A stretch of DNA of 64,000 nt. It comes from Curtobacterium sp. MCBA15_009 (GTDB lineage: Bacteria; Actinomycetota; Actinomycetes; Actinomycetales; Microbacteriaceae). This document shows, piece after piece, positions 34,370 to 43,064 of the stretch (the first letter of the stretch is position 1; each line of letters starts with the position of its first letter). The stretch is from the NCBI RefSeq assembly GCF_001864895.1, contig NZ_MJGO01000012.1:147129-211128 (forward strand), read 5' to 3'. The position numbers and the translations under genes are program-made. The notes under the pieces are model-generated. The model saw only the letters and a list, made by a program, of their open reading frames with translations. It did no database searches and was not told where the DNA came from.

Positions 34370-36034
34370 ATGACCGCCACGCTCGTCGCCAAGGGCCTGT
34401 CCGGCGGGTACGCCGCACGCACGCTGTTCGACTCCCTCGACCTCACGGTGGCCCCCGGTGACGTCATCGGCGTCGTCGGGGTGAACGGCGCCGGCAAGTC
34501 CACGCTGCTGCGGCTGCTCGCCGGCGTCGACCAGCCCCTCGCCGGCACGGTGTCCACCGCCCCGGCCGACGCCTTCGTCGGGTGGCTGCCGCAGGAGCAC
34601 GAACGCGTCGCGGGCGAGACCGTCGCGGGCTACATCGCCCGGCGCACCGGTTCGGCGGAGGCGACCGAGGCGATGGACACGGCCGCGGCGGCGCTCGCCG
34701 ATCCCGACGCCGGTGACGCGGCCGCCGACCGGTACTCCGCCGCGCTCGACCGTTGGCTCGCCGCCGGTGCCGCCGACCTGGACGACCGGATCCCGGCGGT
34801 GCTCGCCGACCTCGGGCTCGCCGTCGGCTCCGACGAGGACGGCGTCGGTCCGGAGTCGCTCATGACCGCGCTGTCCGGCGGCCAGGCCGCACGGGTCGGG
34901 CTCGCCGCGCTGCTGCTGTCGCGGTTCGACGTGGTCCTGCTCGACGAGCCGACGAACGACCTCGACCTGGACGGCCTCGACCGGCTCGAGGCGTTCGTGA
35001 AGGGCCTGCGCGGCGGGGTGGTGCTCGTCAGCCACGACCGCGAGTTCCTGGCGCGCTCGGTGACGTCGGTGCTCGAGCTCGACCTGGCACAGTCCTCGCA
35101 CCGGCTGTTCGGCGGCGGGTACGACTCGTTCTTCGAGGAGCGCGAGATCGCCCGGCAGCACAAGCGCGACGCCTACGACGAGTTCGCGTCGACGAAGGCC
35201 GACCTCGTCTCGCGTGCCCGGACGCAGCGGGAGTGGTCGAGCCAGGGCGTCCGGAACGCGATGAAGAAGAACCCGGACAACGACAAGATCCGCCGCCGGG
35301 CCGCCTCGGAGTCGAGCGAGAAGCAGGCGCAGAAGGTCCGGCAGATGGAGTCGCGCATCGCCCGCCTCGACGAGGTCGAGGAGCCGCGCAAGGAGTGGCA
35401 GCTCGAGTTCACCATCGGCAGCGCACCCCGGTCGTCGGCGGTCGTCGCGACGCTGTCCGACGCCACCTTCACCCAGGGCGACTTCACGCTCGGTCCGGTG
35501 TCGCTGCAGGTCGACGGCGGCGACCGCATCGGCATCACCGGGCCGAACGGCGCCGGCAAGTCGACGCTGCTCCGCGCGCTGCTCGGCGCGCAGTCCCCCA
35601 CGACCGGCACCGCCTCGACCGGGTCGAGCGTCGCGATCGGCGAGATCGACCAGGCCCGGGCGGCCTTCACCGGCGACCAGCCCCTGGCCGCGGCGTTCGA
35701 GGCGATCGTGCCCGAGTACACCACGGCGGACGTGCGGACCCTGCTCGCGAAGTTCGGGCTGAAGGCGGACCACGTCGGTCGTCCCGCGTCCGCGCTCTCG
35801 CCCGGTGAGCGCACCCGCGCGGGCCTCGCGCTGCTCCAGGCACGCGGCGTCAACGTGCTCGTGCTCGACGAGCCGACGAACCACCTCGACCTCGCCGCCA
35901 TCGAGCAGCTCGAGCAGGCACTCGAGTCGTACGACGGCACGCTCCTGCTCGTCACCCACGACCGCCGTATGCTCGAGACCGTGCGGCTGGACCGCCAGTG
36001 GCGGGTGGAGGCCGGGCGGGTCACCGAACGCTGA
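34370..36034 (+). CDS. ABC-F family ATPase (translation factor type)
   Basis: The 554-aa protein carries two ABC ATPase domains and no membrane segment. Domain 1 has GVNGAGKSTLLRLLAG, signature LSGGQAARVGLAA and LLDEPTNDLDLDG. Domain 2 has GPNGAGKSTLLRALLG, signature LSPGERTRAGLAL and LDEPTNHLDLAAIEQ. The linker between them (~285-345) is charged and helical, as in ABC-F proteins acting at the ribosomal E site. It could be a housekeeping factor or give antibiotic resistance; the linker does not decide. The start is ATG 34370. Confidence 0.93.
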   Translation: MTATLVAKGLSGGYAARTLFDSLDLTVAPGDVIGVVGVNGAGKSTLLRLLAGVDQPLAGTVSTAPADAFVGWLPQEHERVAGETVAGYIARRTGSAEATEAMDTAAAALADPDAGDAAADRYSAALDRWLAAGAADLDDRIPAVLADLGLAVGSDEDGVGPESLMTALSGGQAARVGLAALLLSRFDVVLLDEPTNDLDLDGLDRLEAFVKGLRGGVVLVSHDREFLARSVTSVLELDLAQSSHRLFGGGYDSFFEEREIARQHKRDAYDEFASTKADLVSRARTQREWSSQGVRNAMKKNPDNDKIRRRAASESSEKQAQKVRQMESRIARLDEVEEPRKEWQLEFTIGSAPRSSAVVATLSDATFTQGDFTLGPVSLQVDGGDRIGITGPNGAGKSTLLRALLGAQSPTTGTASTGSSVAIGEIDQARAAFTGDQPLAAAFEAIVPEYTTADVRTLLAKFGLKADHVGRPASALSPGERTRAGLALLQARGVNVLVLDEPTNHLDLAAIEQLEQALESYDGTLLLVTHDRRMLETVRLDRQWRVEAGRVTER

Positions 36035-36050
36035 CCACCGAGGGGGACGG

Positions 36051-36962
36051 ATGCGCCGCAGGACCGGGATCGCCGCGACCGTCGTCGGCGCGCTGCTCGT
36101 CGCCGCCGGTGCCGTCGTCGTCGTGACGGCACGCTCCGACGCCCCCGCGGACGCCCCGACCCGGGCGGCGGCGACCGCGCGGCCGACGCCGACCCCCACG
36201 GCCGAGCCGCCCGCCGCCGTCCCCGCGGCGCCGACGCCGGCCGAGCTCGCCGCCCTGCCGCTGGCCTTCCACGACGCCGTCGTCCCGCGCCTGCTCGACG
36301 GGTCGACCGTCACCCCCGAGGACACCTTCCGGATCGCCACCCCGCGGCACGACCTCGTCGCCCTGTACGCGAGCCCGTCGTCGCGGGCCCGTCCGGTGGC
36401 GACGCTGTCCCACCGCGTCTCCACGATCGACCTGCCCGCCGCGACGGCCGTCTGGGGACGGTCACCGGGGGTCGACGGCGGCATGCTCCTCGTGTCGACG
36501 CCGGCGCGGAACCGCACCCCCGGGGACGGCGGCACCGCCGAGGCCCCGAGCGCAACCTTCGCGTGGGCACGGGCTGCGGACTTCACCGTCCGCCCCACCG
36601 ACCGCATGATCCGGGTGGACGTCGCGACGAGCGAGGTGTCCGTCGTCACGCGGGACGGCTCCGTCAGGGCCAGCGAGGCCGCTCGGCTCGGGACCCCGGA
36701 GGACCCCACCCCGATCGACACCGCCACCTACGTCCAGGCGGCCTACGTCGACACCCGGGTCGCGTACACGCAGGGCAACCCGATCATCCTGACCGGCGCG
36801 CACTCGTCGCGCATCCCGTCCTACGGCGGCAACGCAGCACTCACCGCGCTGCACTACTACCCCGACCCGACGGGCAGCTCGCACGGGTGCGTCCGGGTCT
36901 CGGCGGAGATGACCCGCACGCTCGCGGCGCTGCCCGTCGGCACCCCGATCCGGTTCAGCTGA
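36051..36962 (+). CDS. L,D-transpeptidase (YkuD family), membrane-anchored
   Basis: The 303-aa protein has an N-terminal membrane anchor (~8-28), a Thr/Pro/Ala-rich linker (~30-65), and a C-terminal YkuD domain ending TGAHSSRIPSYGG and SSHGCVRVS, with catalytic C280. The middle part may be an SH3-like cell-wall binding unit. Such enzymes form 3-3 cross-links in peptidoglycan or attach proteins to it. It lies 16 bp after the ABC-F gene and its end overlaps the convergent gntK by 8 bp. Confidence 0.9.
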   Translation: MRRRTGIAATVVGALLVAAGAVVVVTARSDAPADAPTRAAATARPTPTPTAEPPAAVPAAPTPAELAALPLAFHDAVVPRLLDGSTVTPEDTFRIATPRHDLVALYASPSSRARPVATLSHRVSTIDLPAATAVWGRSPGVDGGMLLVSTPARNRTPGDGGTAEAPSATFAWARAADFTVRPTDRMIRVDVATSEVSVVTRDGSVRASEAARLGTPEDPTPIDTATYVQAAYVDTRVAYTQGNPIILTGAHSSRIPSYGGNAALTALHYYPDPTGSSHGCVRVSAEMTRTLAALPVGTPIRFS

Positions 36963-37494
36963 CGGGCCGCAGACCCAGGCGCTCCAGGACCTCCACGCTC
37001 TCCTGCTCCGGGGTGCGGTCGGCGGCGATCGTCAGGTGCGCTTCGTCGGCCTCCGGCGGCTCGAGCGTGTCGAGCTGGGACCGGAGCAGCGACGTCGGCA
37101 TGAAGTGCCCGGACCGCTGCGACATCCGCTCCTCGATGAGCGCGCCGTCGCCCGCGACGTGGACGAACACCACCCCGGGCGCCCGCAGCACGTCGCGGTA
37201 GGCGCGCTTCAGTGCCGAGCAGGTCACCACCCCGTGCGTTCCGGCGTCCAGGTGCCCGCGGATCCACCCGGCGACGACGTCGAGCCAGGGCCAGCGGTCC
37301 TCGTCGGTCAGCGGGGTGCCGGCGTGCATCTTGTCGACGTTCGCCTGCGGGTGCATGGCATCGCCCTCGGCGAAGTCCCACCCGAGGCGTTCCGCGACCA
37401 TCGCGGCGACGGTGGACTTGCCCGAGCCGGACACCCCCATCACCACCAGGACACGGGCATCGAGCGCATCGGTCTCCGCTGTCGGTCCGCTCAT
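36955..37494 (-). CDS. gntK: Gluconokinase
   Basis: Phosphorylates D-gluconate to 6-phosphogluconate. The 179-aa P-loop kinase has VMGVSGSGKSTVAAMVAERLGW, GDAMHPQANVDKM and CSALKRAYRDVLR, hallmarks of the GntK family (motif parts quoted: GVSGSGKST, CSALKRAYRD). The ATG start overlaps the gntP stop (ATGA), so uptake and phosphorylation are coupled. Confidence 0.95.
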   Translation of the reverse strand: MSGPTAETDALDARVLVVMGVSGSGKSTVAAMVAERLGWDFAEGDAMHPQANVDKMHAGTPLTDEDRWPWLDVVAGWIRGHLDAGTHGVVTCSALKRAYRDVLRAPGVVFVHVAGDGALIEERMSQRSGHFMPTSLLRSQLDTLEPPEADEAHLTIAADRTPEQESVEVLERLGLRPVS

Positions 37495-39014
37495 CGGATG
37501 AACACCCCGGCGAGCAGCACACCGAGCAGGCCGAGCACCGAGATGAGGCACTCGAGCACCGTCCACGTCTTGAAGGTCTGCCCCACCGTCGTGTTGAGGT
37601 AGCCCTTGACGAGCCAGAACCCGGCGTCGTTCACGTGCGACAGGAACACCGACCCGGCGCCGATCGCGAGCACGAGCAGCGACGTCATCGGCGAGGACAG
37701 GTCTGCGGCGATCGGCGCCATGATGCCCGCGGCGGTCACGGTCGCGACCGTCGCCGACCCCGTGGCGACCCGCACCAGGGCGGAGACGAGCCACGCGACG
37801 AGCAGCACCGAGATGCCGGACTCCTTGACGGCGTCGGCGATCACGCCGCCGATGCCCGTGTCGATGAGCACCTGCTTGAACCCGCCGCCGGCGCCGACGA
37901 TGAGCAGGACGCCGGCCACCGGGGGCAGCGCGCTCTCGAGCGACTTCGACACCGCGGACCGGTCCATCCCGCCGCCGATCGCGAAGAACACCATGGCGTA
38001 GACCGCGGCGATCCCGATCGCGATCATCGGCGACCCGAGGAAGTCGAGCAGGCTCACCCACGAGCCGGCGGCGTCGGGCATCGTCGCCTCGCGGACCGCC
38101 TGGGCCAGCATGAGCACCACGGGCAGCAGGATGCCGACGAGGGCGACCGCGAACGACGGGCTGCGCGGCTCGCTGATGACGCGCGTGAAGTCGCTCTTGC
38201 CGTTGGGCAGGGACGCGGTGTCCTGCGTTGCGGGGCCGCGCCGTGCCTCCCGTCCGGCGTGTGCCGGGTCGTCGCCACCGGTGGCCGACCCGCGCGACCC
38301 GAACATGTCGGGGACCGGGATGTCGACCCAGCGCGCCGCGAAGCGGGCGAAGACCGGGCCGGCAAGCACGATGACCGGGATCGCCAGCACGATGCCGAAG
38401 GCCAGGGTCGTGCCGAGGTCCGCGCCGACCGTCGAGATCGCGACGAGCGGGCCGGGGTGCGGCGGCACGAAGGCGTGCATCGTCGACAGGCCGACCAGCG
38501 CGGGCACGGCGATCTTCATGATCGGCACGCCGCTGCGCTTCGCGACGAGGACGATGATCGGGATGAGGAGCACGAGGCCGACCTCGAAGAACATCGGCAG
38601 GCCGATGAGCGCGCCGATGAGTGCCATCGTCCACGGCAGCATCGCCTTCGACGACCTGCGGACCAGGGTGTCGACGACACGGTCGGCTGCGCCGGAGTCG
38701 ACGAGCATCTTGCCGAACATCGACCCGAGGCCGACCAGGATGCCGACGCTCGTCATCGTCGCACCGAAGCCGTTGCCGAAGCTCGTCACCGCCTTGTCCG
38801 GCGCGAGCCCTGCCCCGATGCCGACACCGAGCGCGCCGATGACGAGCGCGATGAACGGGTGCACCTTCAGCCAGGTGATGAGCGCGATGATCACGACGAT
38901 GCCGAGCAGCGCCGCGATGATCAGCTGCGGGATCGGGCCGGACGGGTCGACCGTCTCCGTGCCGCCGGTCTCGGCCGCGAGCACGGTTCCGAGGTGGACT
39001 GGAGCGTGAGGCAT
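37491..39014 (-). CDS. gntP: Gluconate permease (GntP family)
   Basis: The 507-aa integral membrane protein has about 12-14 hydrophobic helices. GntP-family blocks are visible: GMFFEVG-like LPMFFEVGLVLLIP, AFVPPHPGPLVA, and the C-terminal LSHVNDAGFWLVKGYL. It imports gluconate by proton symport. The start is ATG 39014, preceded by AGGAAGGGG. Cytoplasmic loops near residues 250-280 are Arg/Ala-rich. It forms an operon with gntK and faces the divergent GntR regulator. Confidence 0.95.
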   Translation of the reverse strand: MPHAPVHLGTVLAAETGGTETVDPSGPIPQLIIAALLGIVVIIALITWLKVHPFIALVIGALGVGIGAGLAPDKAVTSFGNGFGATMTSVGILVGLGSMFGKMLVDSGAADRVVDTLVRRSSKAMLPWTMALIGALIGLPMFFEVGLVLLIPIIVLVAKRSGVPIMKIAVPALVGLSTMHAFVPPHPGPLVAISTVGADLGTTLAFGIVLAIPVIVLAGPVFARFAARWVDIPVPDMFGSRGSATGGDDPAHAGREARRGPATQDTASLPNGKSDFTRVISEPRSPSFAVALVGILLPVVLMLAQAVREATMPDAAGSWVSLLDFLGSPMIAIGIAAVYAMVFFAIGGGMDRSAVSKSLESALPPVAGVLLIVGAGGGFKQVLIDTGIGGVIADAVKESGISVLLVAWLVSALVRVATGSATVATVTAAGIMAPIAADLSSPMTSLLVLAIGAGSVFLSHVNDAGFWLVKGYLNTTVGQTFKTWTVLECLISVLGLLGVLLAGVFIR

Positions 39015-39101
39015 CGGTGCCCCTTCCTGGAGCCGCTGCCGCGCGGCTCCGTCGCCTTGGTGTCGAGGGCGGGTGGCGTGGTACACGCCCGCCCGCAATA
39101 A

Positions 39102-39115
39102 TCTGATTAATCAGA
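39102..39115. promoter_or_regulatory. Palindromic operator of the gluconate genes (candidate)
   Basis: TCTGATTAATCAGA is a perfect 14-bp palindrome, and is strikingly AT-rich against its surroundings. It lies ~90 bp before gntP and ~120 bp before the divergent GntR gene, an ideal site for the adjacent FadR-type dimer to repress both until gluconate or a derivative binds. Confidence 0.72.
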
Positions 39116-39232
39116 CTACACGGCGATCTGCCGCGCGCCTCCCGCTGTGCGTCGCAGTATGCCGTTTCGATGAGGATCGCGTTCCGCACCGTGCTGGTCG
39201 CGTCCGTCCAGCCCATCCCGTCCGGAGGTCCC

Positions 39233-39931
39233 ATGCCCCCCGCCCGCGGTCTCCACGCCCACGTGCTCGACACCATCGGGCAGCGCATCGTCGACGGCGA
39301 CCTCGCGCCCGGCACCGTTCTGCGGCCCGAGCACGTCGCGGACGAGTTCGGCGTGTCGCGGTCCGTCGTCCGTGAGGCGCTCCGGGTCCTGCAGTCGCTC
39401 GGCCTCGTCGAACCACGGCAACGCGTCGGGACGCAGGTGCTCGGGACCACGTCGTGGGAACTGCTCGCGCCGACCGTCATCCGCTGGCGCGGCGCATCGC
39501 CGGCGTACTTCGTGCAACAGCGGGAGCTCCTCGAACTCCGACTCGGCGTGGAGCCCGTCGCGGCGTCGCTCACCGCCACCGGCCCCGGCGGCACGGACGT
39601 CCTCGACGCGGCGCAGGACATGCTCGCCGCCTGCGCCGCGGAGGACAGCCGCGCCTACCTCGAGGCCGACGTCCGCTTCCACCGGGCACTGCTCACCGGC
39701 TCCGGCAACGCCGTGTTCGCCCACTTCGCCGGCACCGTCGAGGCCCTGCTGCGCACCCGCACCTCGGAGTCGCGGGACACCATCACCCGGTGGACGCGCT
39801 CGGCGGCGATCCGGCACGAGGCCGTCGGGCGTGCGGTCGTCGCGGGCGACGGGGCCGCTGCGTCGGCCGCGATGACTGCACTCGTGCAGGTCACCCACGA
39901 CGAGTTCACGGCGGAGGCCCCGCGGGGCTGA
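39233..39931 (+). CDS. GntR-family (FadR/FCD type) transcriptional regulator
   Basis: The 232-aa protein has an N-terminal winged helix (IVDGDLAPGTVLRPEHVADEFGVSRSVVREALRVL; key parts GDLAPGT and VSRSVVREALR) and a C-terminal FCD ligand domain with RxxLE-like ELLELRLGVEP and metal-site histidines in FHRALL and RHEAVG. Divergent position to gntP-gntK and the palindrome at 39102 point to control of gluconate use. ATG 39233 follows a GGAGG site; an ATG at 39170 is in frame but adds an atypical leader. Confidence 0.9.
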   Translation: MPPARGLHAHVLDTIGQRIVDGDLAPGTVLRPEHVADEFGVSRSVVREALRVLQSLGLVEPRQRVGTQVLGTTSWELLAPTVIRWRGASPAYFVQQRELLELRLGVEPVAASLTATGPGGTDVLDAAQDMLAACAAEDSRAYLEADVRFHRALLTGSGNAVFAHFAGTVEALLRTRTSESRDTITRWTRSAAIRHEAVGRAVVAGDGAAASAAMTALVQVTHDEFTAEAPRG

Positions 39932-40128
39932 GGGAGCCGGGGCTGAGGGAGCCGGGGCTGCGGCCGGCCGGGGTTGAGGGGCCGGGGTGGTCGGGGGTAT
40001 CGGGACTATCGGGCGCCGTCGCTGTCAGCTGCCGGGGCTGGCGGGCGCCGGTGCGCGCACGGTTCGTCCCATCGCGCGTGGCATGGGAAGCGAGATCGCG
40101 CGTCGGAGGGCGGAACGACGGGCTTCCT

Positions 40129-40310
40129 ACGCGCGGAAGACCCTCCTACGCGCGAAACGACCTCCTACGCGCGGGGCTGTTACGCGCGGAAGACCCTCCT
40201 ACGCGCGAAACGACCTCGTACGCGCGGGGCTGTTCCGCGCGGAACACCCTCCTACGCGCGGAACGACCTCCTCCGCGCGGAACGACCCCCTCCGCGCGGA
40301 ACAATCCCGC
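40129..40310. repeat. Ten-unit minisatellite with 19-19-15 bp higher-order pattern
   Basis: Units start with (A/C)CGCGCG at 40129, 40148, 40167, 40182, 40201, 40220, 40235, 40254, 40273 and 40292. The block of 19, 19 and 15 bp at 40129-40181 is repeated almost exactly at 40182-40234, then four looser 19-bp units follow. A separate 15-bp tandem (GGGGCTGAGGGAGCC) overlaps the regulator's end near 39925. The 391-bp gap between convergent genes contains no credible gene. Confidence 0.9.
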
Positions 40311-40322
40311 GCCGCCCGCCCC

Positions 40323-40925
40323 CTACCGCCGCGCGAAGAGCCGGGGGCCGCGCAGGCGCAGGCGCATCGTCACGGTGCCGAGCCAGCGGTCGTACTTGTA
40401 GCCGACCTTGCCCATCCGGCCGACCTCCTCGAAGCCGAGCCGCTCGTGCAACCGGATCGACGCCTCGGCCTGCCGGTCCGCGATGACCGCCACCACCTCG
40501 CGCACCCCCGCCGAGCGGCACTCGTCGAGCAGGGCCTCCATGAGCGCCCGGCCGAGGCCCTTGCCGCCGGAGGCCGCCCCGAGGTAGATCGAGTCCTCGA
40601 CGACGCGGTTCGAGCGGTCGCGGGGGTTCCACGGGTCGACCAGGGCGTAGCCGAGGATCTGACCGGCGGGGTTCTCCGCCACCAGGAACGGCAGCGCCCG
40701 GCGGCGGATCTCGTCGTAGCGCTGCTTCCAGCCGGCGAAGGTCAGCACCGACGGGTCGAAGGTCACCGACGAGTTGCGGACGTAGTGCGCGTGGATCTCG
40801 CGCACGTGGGGCAGGTCGCCGGGCTCGGCCGCACGGATGCGGTAGGTGAAGGCGGTCTCGGTCGGTGCCGGAGCACGCAGGTGTCGCGGCAGGACACGCC
40901 GTCGCTGGTATTCCTCCTCGAGCAC
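40323..40925 (-). CDS. GNAT acetyltransferase, phosphinothricin acetyltransferase-like
   Basis: The 200-aa protein has a GNAT fold with YRIRAAEPGDLPHVREIHAHYV at the domain start, VEDSIYLGAASGGKGLGRALM as the acetyl-CoA loop (core GGKGLGRALM), and a late LHERLGFEEVGRMGKVGYKYDRWLGTV (core LGFEEVGRM). That last block is characteristic of the Pat/Bar/MddA group, which acetylates phosphinothricin or methionine analogues. The actual substrate is unknown. A GTG start at 40925 gives a 25-residue leader before the domain; no better start codon is in frame. Confidence 0.87.
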   Translation of the reverse strand: MLEEEYQRRRVLPRHLRAPAPTETAFTYRIRAAEPGDLPHVREIHAHYVRNSSVTFDPSVLTFAGWKQRYDEIRRRALPFLVAENPAGQILGYALVDPWNPRDRSNRVVEDSIYLGAASGGKGLGRALMEALLDECRSAGVREVVAVIADRQAEASIRLHERLGFEEVGRMGKVGYKYDRWLGTVTMRLRLRGPRLFARR

Positions 40926-40935
40926 GACGTCGAGC

Positions 40936-41619
40936 CTACTGAGCGGGCAGGGACCAGTCGACGGGCGTCGCGCCCTGTTCCTCGAGCAGCGTGTTCACCT
41001 GCGAGAACGGTCGGCTGCCGAAGAACCCCCGCGAGGCGCTGAGCGGGCTCGGGTGGGCCGACGCCACCACCGGGGTGTCGCCGAGCAGCGGGCGGACGGA
41101 TGCCGCCTGGGCGCCCCAGAGGACGGCGACGAGCGGCTTGCCCCGGCCGACCAGGGCACGCACGGCCTGGTCGGTGACGGCCTCCCAGCCCTTGCCGCGG
41201 TGACTGCCGGCCTCGCCCGCCCGGACGGTGAGCACACGGTTGAGCAGCAGGACGCCCTGGTCGGCCCAGGCCCGCAGGTCCCCGTGCGGCGGCGGGGTCA
41301 CGCCGAGGTCGGACTCGAGCTCGCGGTAGACGTTCGCCAGGCTGCGCGGCACGGGCCGCACCGCGGGGTCGACGGCGAAGGACAGGCCGATCGGGTGCCC
41401 GGGCGTCGGGTACGGGTCCTGGCCGACGACCAGGACCTTGACGGCGTCGAACGGGGCGGTGAAGGCACGGAGGACGTCGCCGCCGGCGGGCAGGGTCTGC
41501 CGGCCGGCCGCGTGCTCGTCGCGGAGCCAGTCGCCCATGCGGTGGACGTCGTCCTCGACGGGGCCGAGCGCGGTGGCCCAGCCGGGGTCGACGAGCTCGG
41601 CGAGGGGCCGCGGCTCCAC
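40936..41619 (-). CDS. ung: Uracil-DNA glycosylase (family 1)
   Basis: Removes uracil from DNA in base-excision repair. The 227-aa product has the catalytic water-activating motif GQDPYP (D68), the uracil-binding LLNRVLTVR, and the minor-groove loop [11 protein letters not shown]. Length and motifs are standard for Ung. It ends 10 bp before the GNAT gene in the same direction and 5 bp after the peptidase E-like gene. Confidence 0.97.
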   Translation of the reverse strand: MEPRPLAELVDPGWATALGPVEDDVHRMGDWLRDEHAAGRQTLPAGGDVLRAFTAPFDAVKVLVVGQDPYPTPGHPIGLSFAVDPAVRPVPRSLANVYRELESDLGVTPPPHGDLRAWADQGVLLLNRVLTVRAGEAGSHRGKGWEAVTDQAVRALVGRGKPLVAVLWGAQAASVRPLLGDTPVVASAHPSPLSASRGFFGSRPFSQVNTLLEEQGATPVDWSLPAQ

Positions 41620-41624
41620 GGCGG

Positions 41625-42344
41625 CTACGCGCCCATGGTCGCGACGGCCACCGACTCGTCGCCGGCGACGACTCGCCAGACGCTGCCGGTGCCGCGGACC
41701 TCGAGGGCGCCCTCGCCGACGACCAGGGCGGTGTCCTCGTCGATGGCCAGGCCGGCGGTGACGAACTCGGCCTCCGCGCTGGCGACGAGCCGGGCGAGCG
41801 TGCCCGCCTGGACCGCGTGCACGTCGATCGTCAGGTCGACGAGTCCGAGTCCTTCGCGGAGCTCGACCTCGTCGAGGCCCTCCGAGGCGCCCTCGGGGCA
41901 GACCTCGACGCCGCCGATGCGCCAGCCGCCGACCAGGGCTCGGTCGGCCGCGATCATCGCGCCCGCCGAGTAGCCGAGGTACGGCAGGCCGTCGGCGACG
42001 AGCAGGCGGACCTGGTCGACGAGCGGCGCGACGGCGGCCAGGTAGTCGGGCGTGAGCCCGCCGGCGACCACGAGGGCGTCGACGTCGCTCAGGACCGTGG
42101 TGTCGAAGGCCTGACCGGACGCGACCTCGGTGGTGACGACCTCGGCGGCGCGTGCGCCGCCCAGGACCTCGGCGATGTCCGCGGTGGACGACGGGCTGGT
42201 GCCGTCCGCGCGGCAGACCGAGAGCAGTGCGATGCGCGGGACGGTGCGCCCCACGGCGGCCGAGCGCGCGGTGGCCTCGGCGAGGAACGGGGCGGCGGCG
42301 TCCGAGGCGGCGAAGGGACCGCCGCCGACGAGGTGGATGCTCAC
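41625..42344 (-). CDS. Peptidase E (S51)/class I glutamine amidotransferase-like protein
   Basis: The 239-aa protein has LVGGGPFA at the N-terminus, a glycine-rich [14 protein letters not shown], and a nucleophile elbow [16 protein letters not shown] with serine in the position of S51 peptidases. This group includes dipeptidase E and cyanophycinase. The GTG start overlaps the stop of the phosphoribosyltransferase (GTGA). Substrate unknown; an Asp-X dipeptide or related isopeptide is possible by family. Confidence 0.8.
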   Translation of the reverse strand: MSIHLVGGGPFAASDAAAPFLAEATARSAAVGRTVPRIALLSVCRADGTSPSSTADIAEVLGGARAAEVVTTEVASGQAFDTTVLSDVDALVVAGGLTPDYLAAVAPLVDQVRLLVADGLPYLGYSAGAMIAADRALVGGWRIGGVEVCPEGASEGLDEVELREGLGLVDLTIDVHAVQAGTLARLVASAEAEFVTAGLAIDEDTALVVGEGALEVRGTGSVWRVVAGDESVAVATMGA

Positions 42345-42874
42345 GACTCGGCCGTCACCGGTGCGAGGGCGCTCCAGGGGAACGTGATCCAGCCGTCGAC
42401 CCGACGCCACACGTGGTCGGGTTCGAGCACGGTGCCGGGCTTCGAGTACAGGCAGGCGCTGCGGACGTCGGCCCCAGCGTCGCGGATGATGTCGACGACC
42501 AGGCGCAGGGTCCGGCCGGAGTCGGAGACGTCGTCGACGACCAGGACGCGCTTGCCGGCGAGGCTCGGCGCGTCGAGCGCCGGCGCGAGCACGACCGGTT
42601 CGTCCAGCCGCTGCTCGACGTCGGTGTAGAACTCGACGTTGATCGAGCCGCACTCCTTGGTGCCGAGCGCGTAGGCCACGGCGCCGGCGATGATGAGGCC
42701 GCCGCGGGCGACCGCCACGACGACCTCGGGCTCGAAGCCGGAGGACAGCACGTCCTTCGCCAGCAGGCGGGCGGCGTCGCCGAACTCCAGCCATCCGAGC
42801 ACCTCGGGCCCGCTCGTCACGGTCACGGTCGACTGAGCCGGTGCCGTGGGCCCGGGCTCGCTGCTGATCGGCAT
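42341..42874 (-). CDS. Phosphoribosyltransferase domain protein
   Basis: The 177-aa type I PRTase has the PRPP-binding loop [17 protein letters not shown] and an upstream [20 protein letters not shown]. It resembles xanthine/hypoxanthine-type enzymes of actinobacteria (Gpt-like), but the base specificity is not evident. It overlaps the peptidase E-like gene by 4 bp. Four 25-bp repeats lie directly upstream of its start region. Confidence 0.88.
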   Translation of the reverse strand: MPISSEPGPTAPAQSTVTVTSGPEVLGWLEFGDAARLLAKDVLSSGFEPEVVVAVARGGLIIAGAVAYALGTKECGSINVEFYTDVEQRLDEPVVLAPALDAPSLAGKRVLVVDDVSDSGRTLRLVVDIIRDAGADVRSACLYSKPGTVLEPDHVWRRVDGWITFPWSALAPVTAES

Positions 42875-42945
42875 CCGACAACGGTACCGGCACCGACCCC
42901 GCGCCCGCGACCCGCGACCGGACCCCGGGCGCTGCGCGCGGCAGG

Positions 42946-43045
42946 GCGGCCAGTGGCCGAGCAGCGATCAGCGGCCAGTGGCCGAGCAGCGGTCAGCGGC
43001 CAGTGGCCGAGCAGCGGTCAGCGGCCAGTGGCCGAGCAGCGATCA
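42946..43045. repeat. Four head-to-tail 25-bp repeats
   Basis: Units at 42946, 42971, 42996 and 43021 read GCGGCCAGTGGCCGAGCAGC followed by GATCA or GGTCA. They differ only at one position (A,G,G,A). Each contains the palindrome GGCCAGTGGCC. They fill the space between the SDR stop and the phosphoribosyltransferase start (both genes on the minus strand), so they could be upstream binding sites or a slippage array. Confidence 0.95.
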
Positions 43046-43064
43046 GCGGCCCGGACCGGGTGCG

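Noticed and set aside
39925-39980. 15-bp GGGGCTGAGGGAGCC tandem as an extension of the regulator gene
   Set aside because: The stop codon TGA lies within the first unit, and the regulator already has full family length.
40129-40310. Regularly spaced short repeats as a CRISPR array
   Set aside because: Units are 15-19 bp and directly contiguous with no unique spacers, and no cas gene is present. It is a minisatellite.
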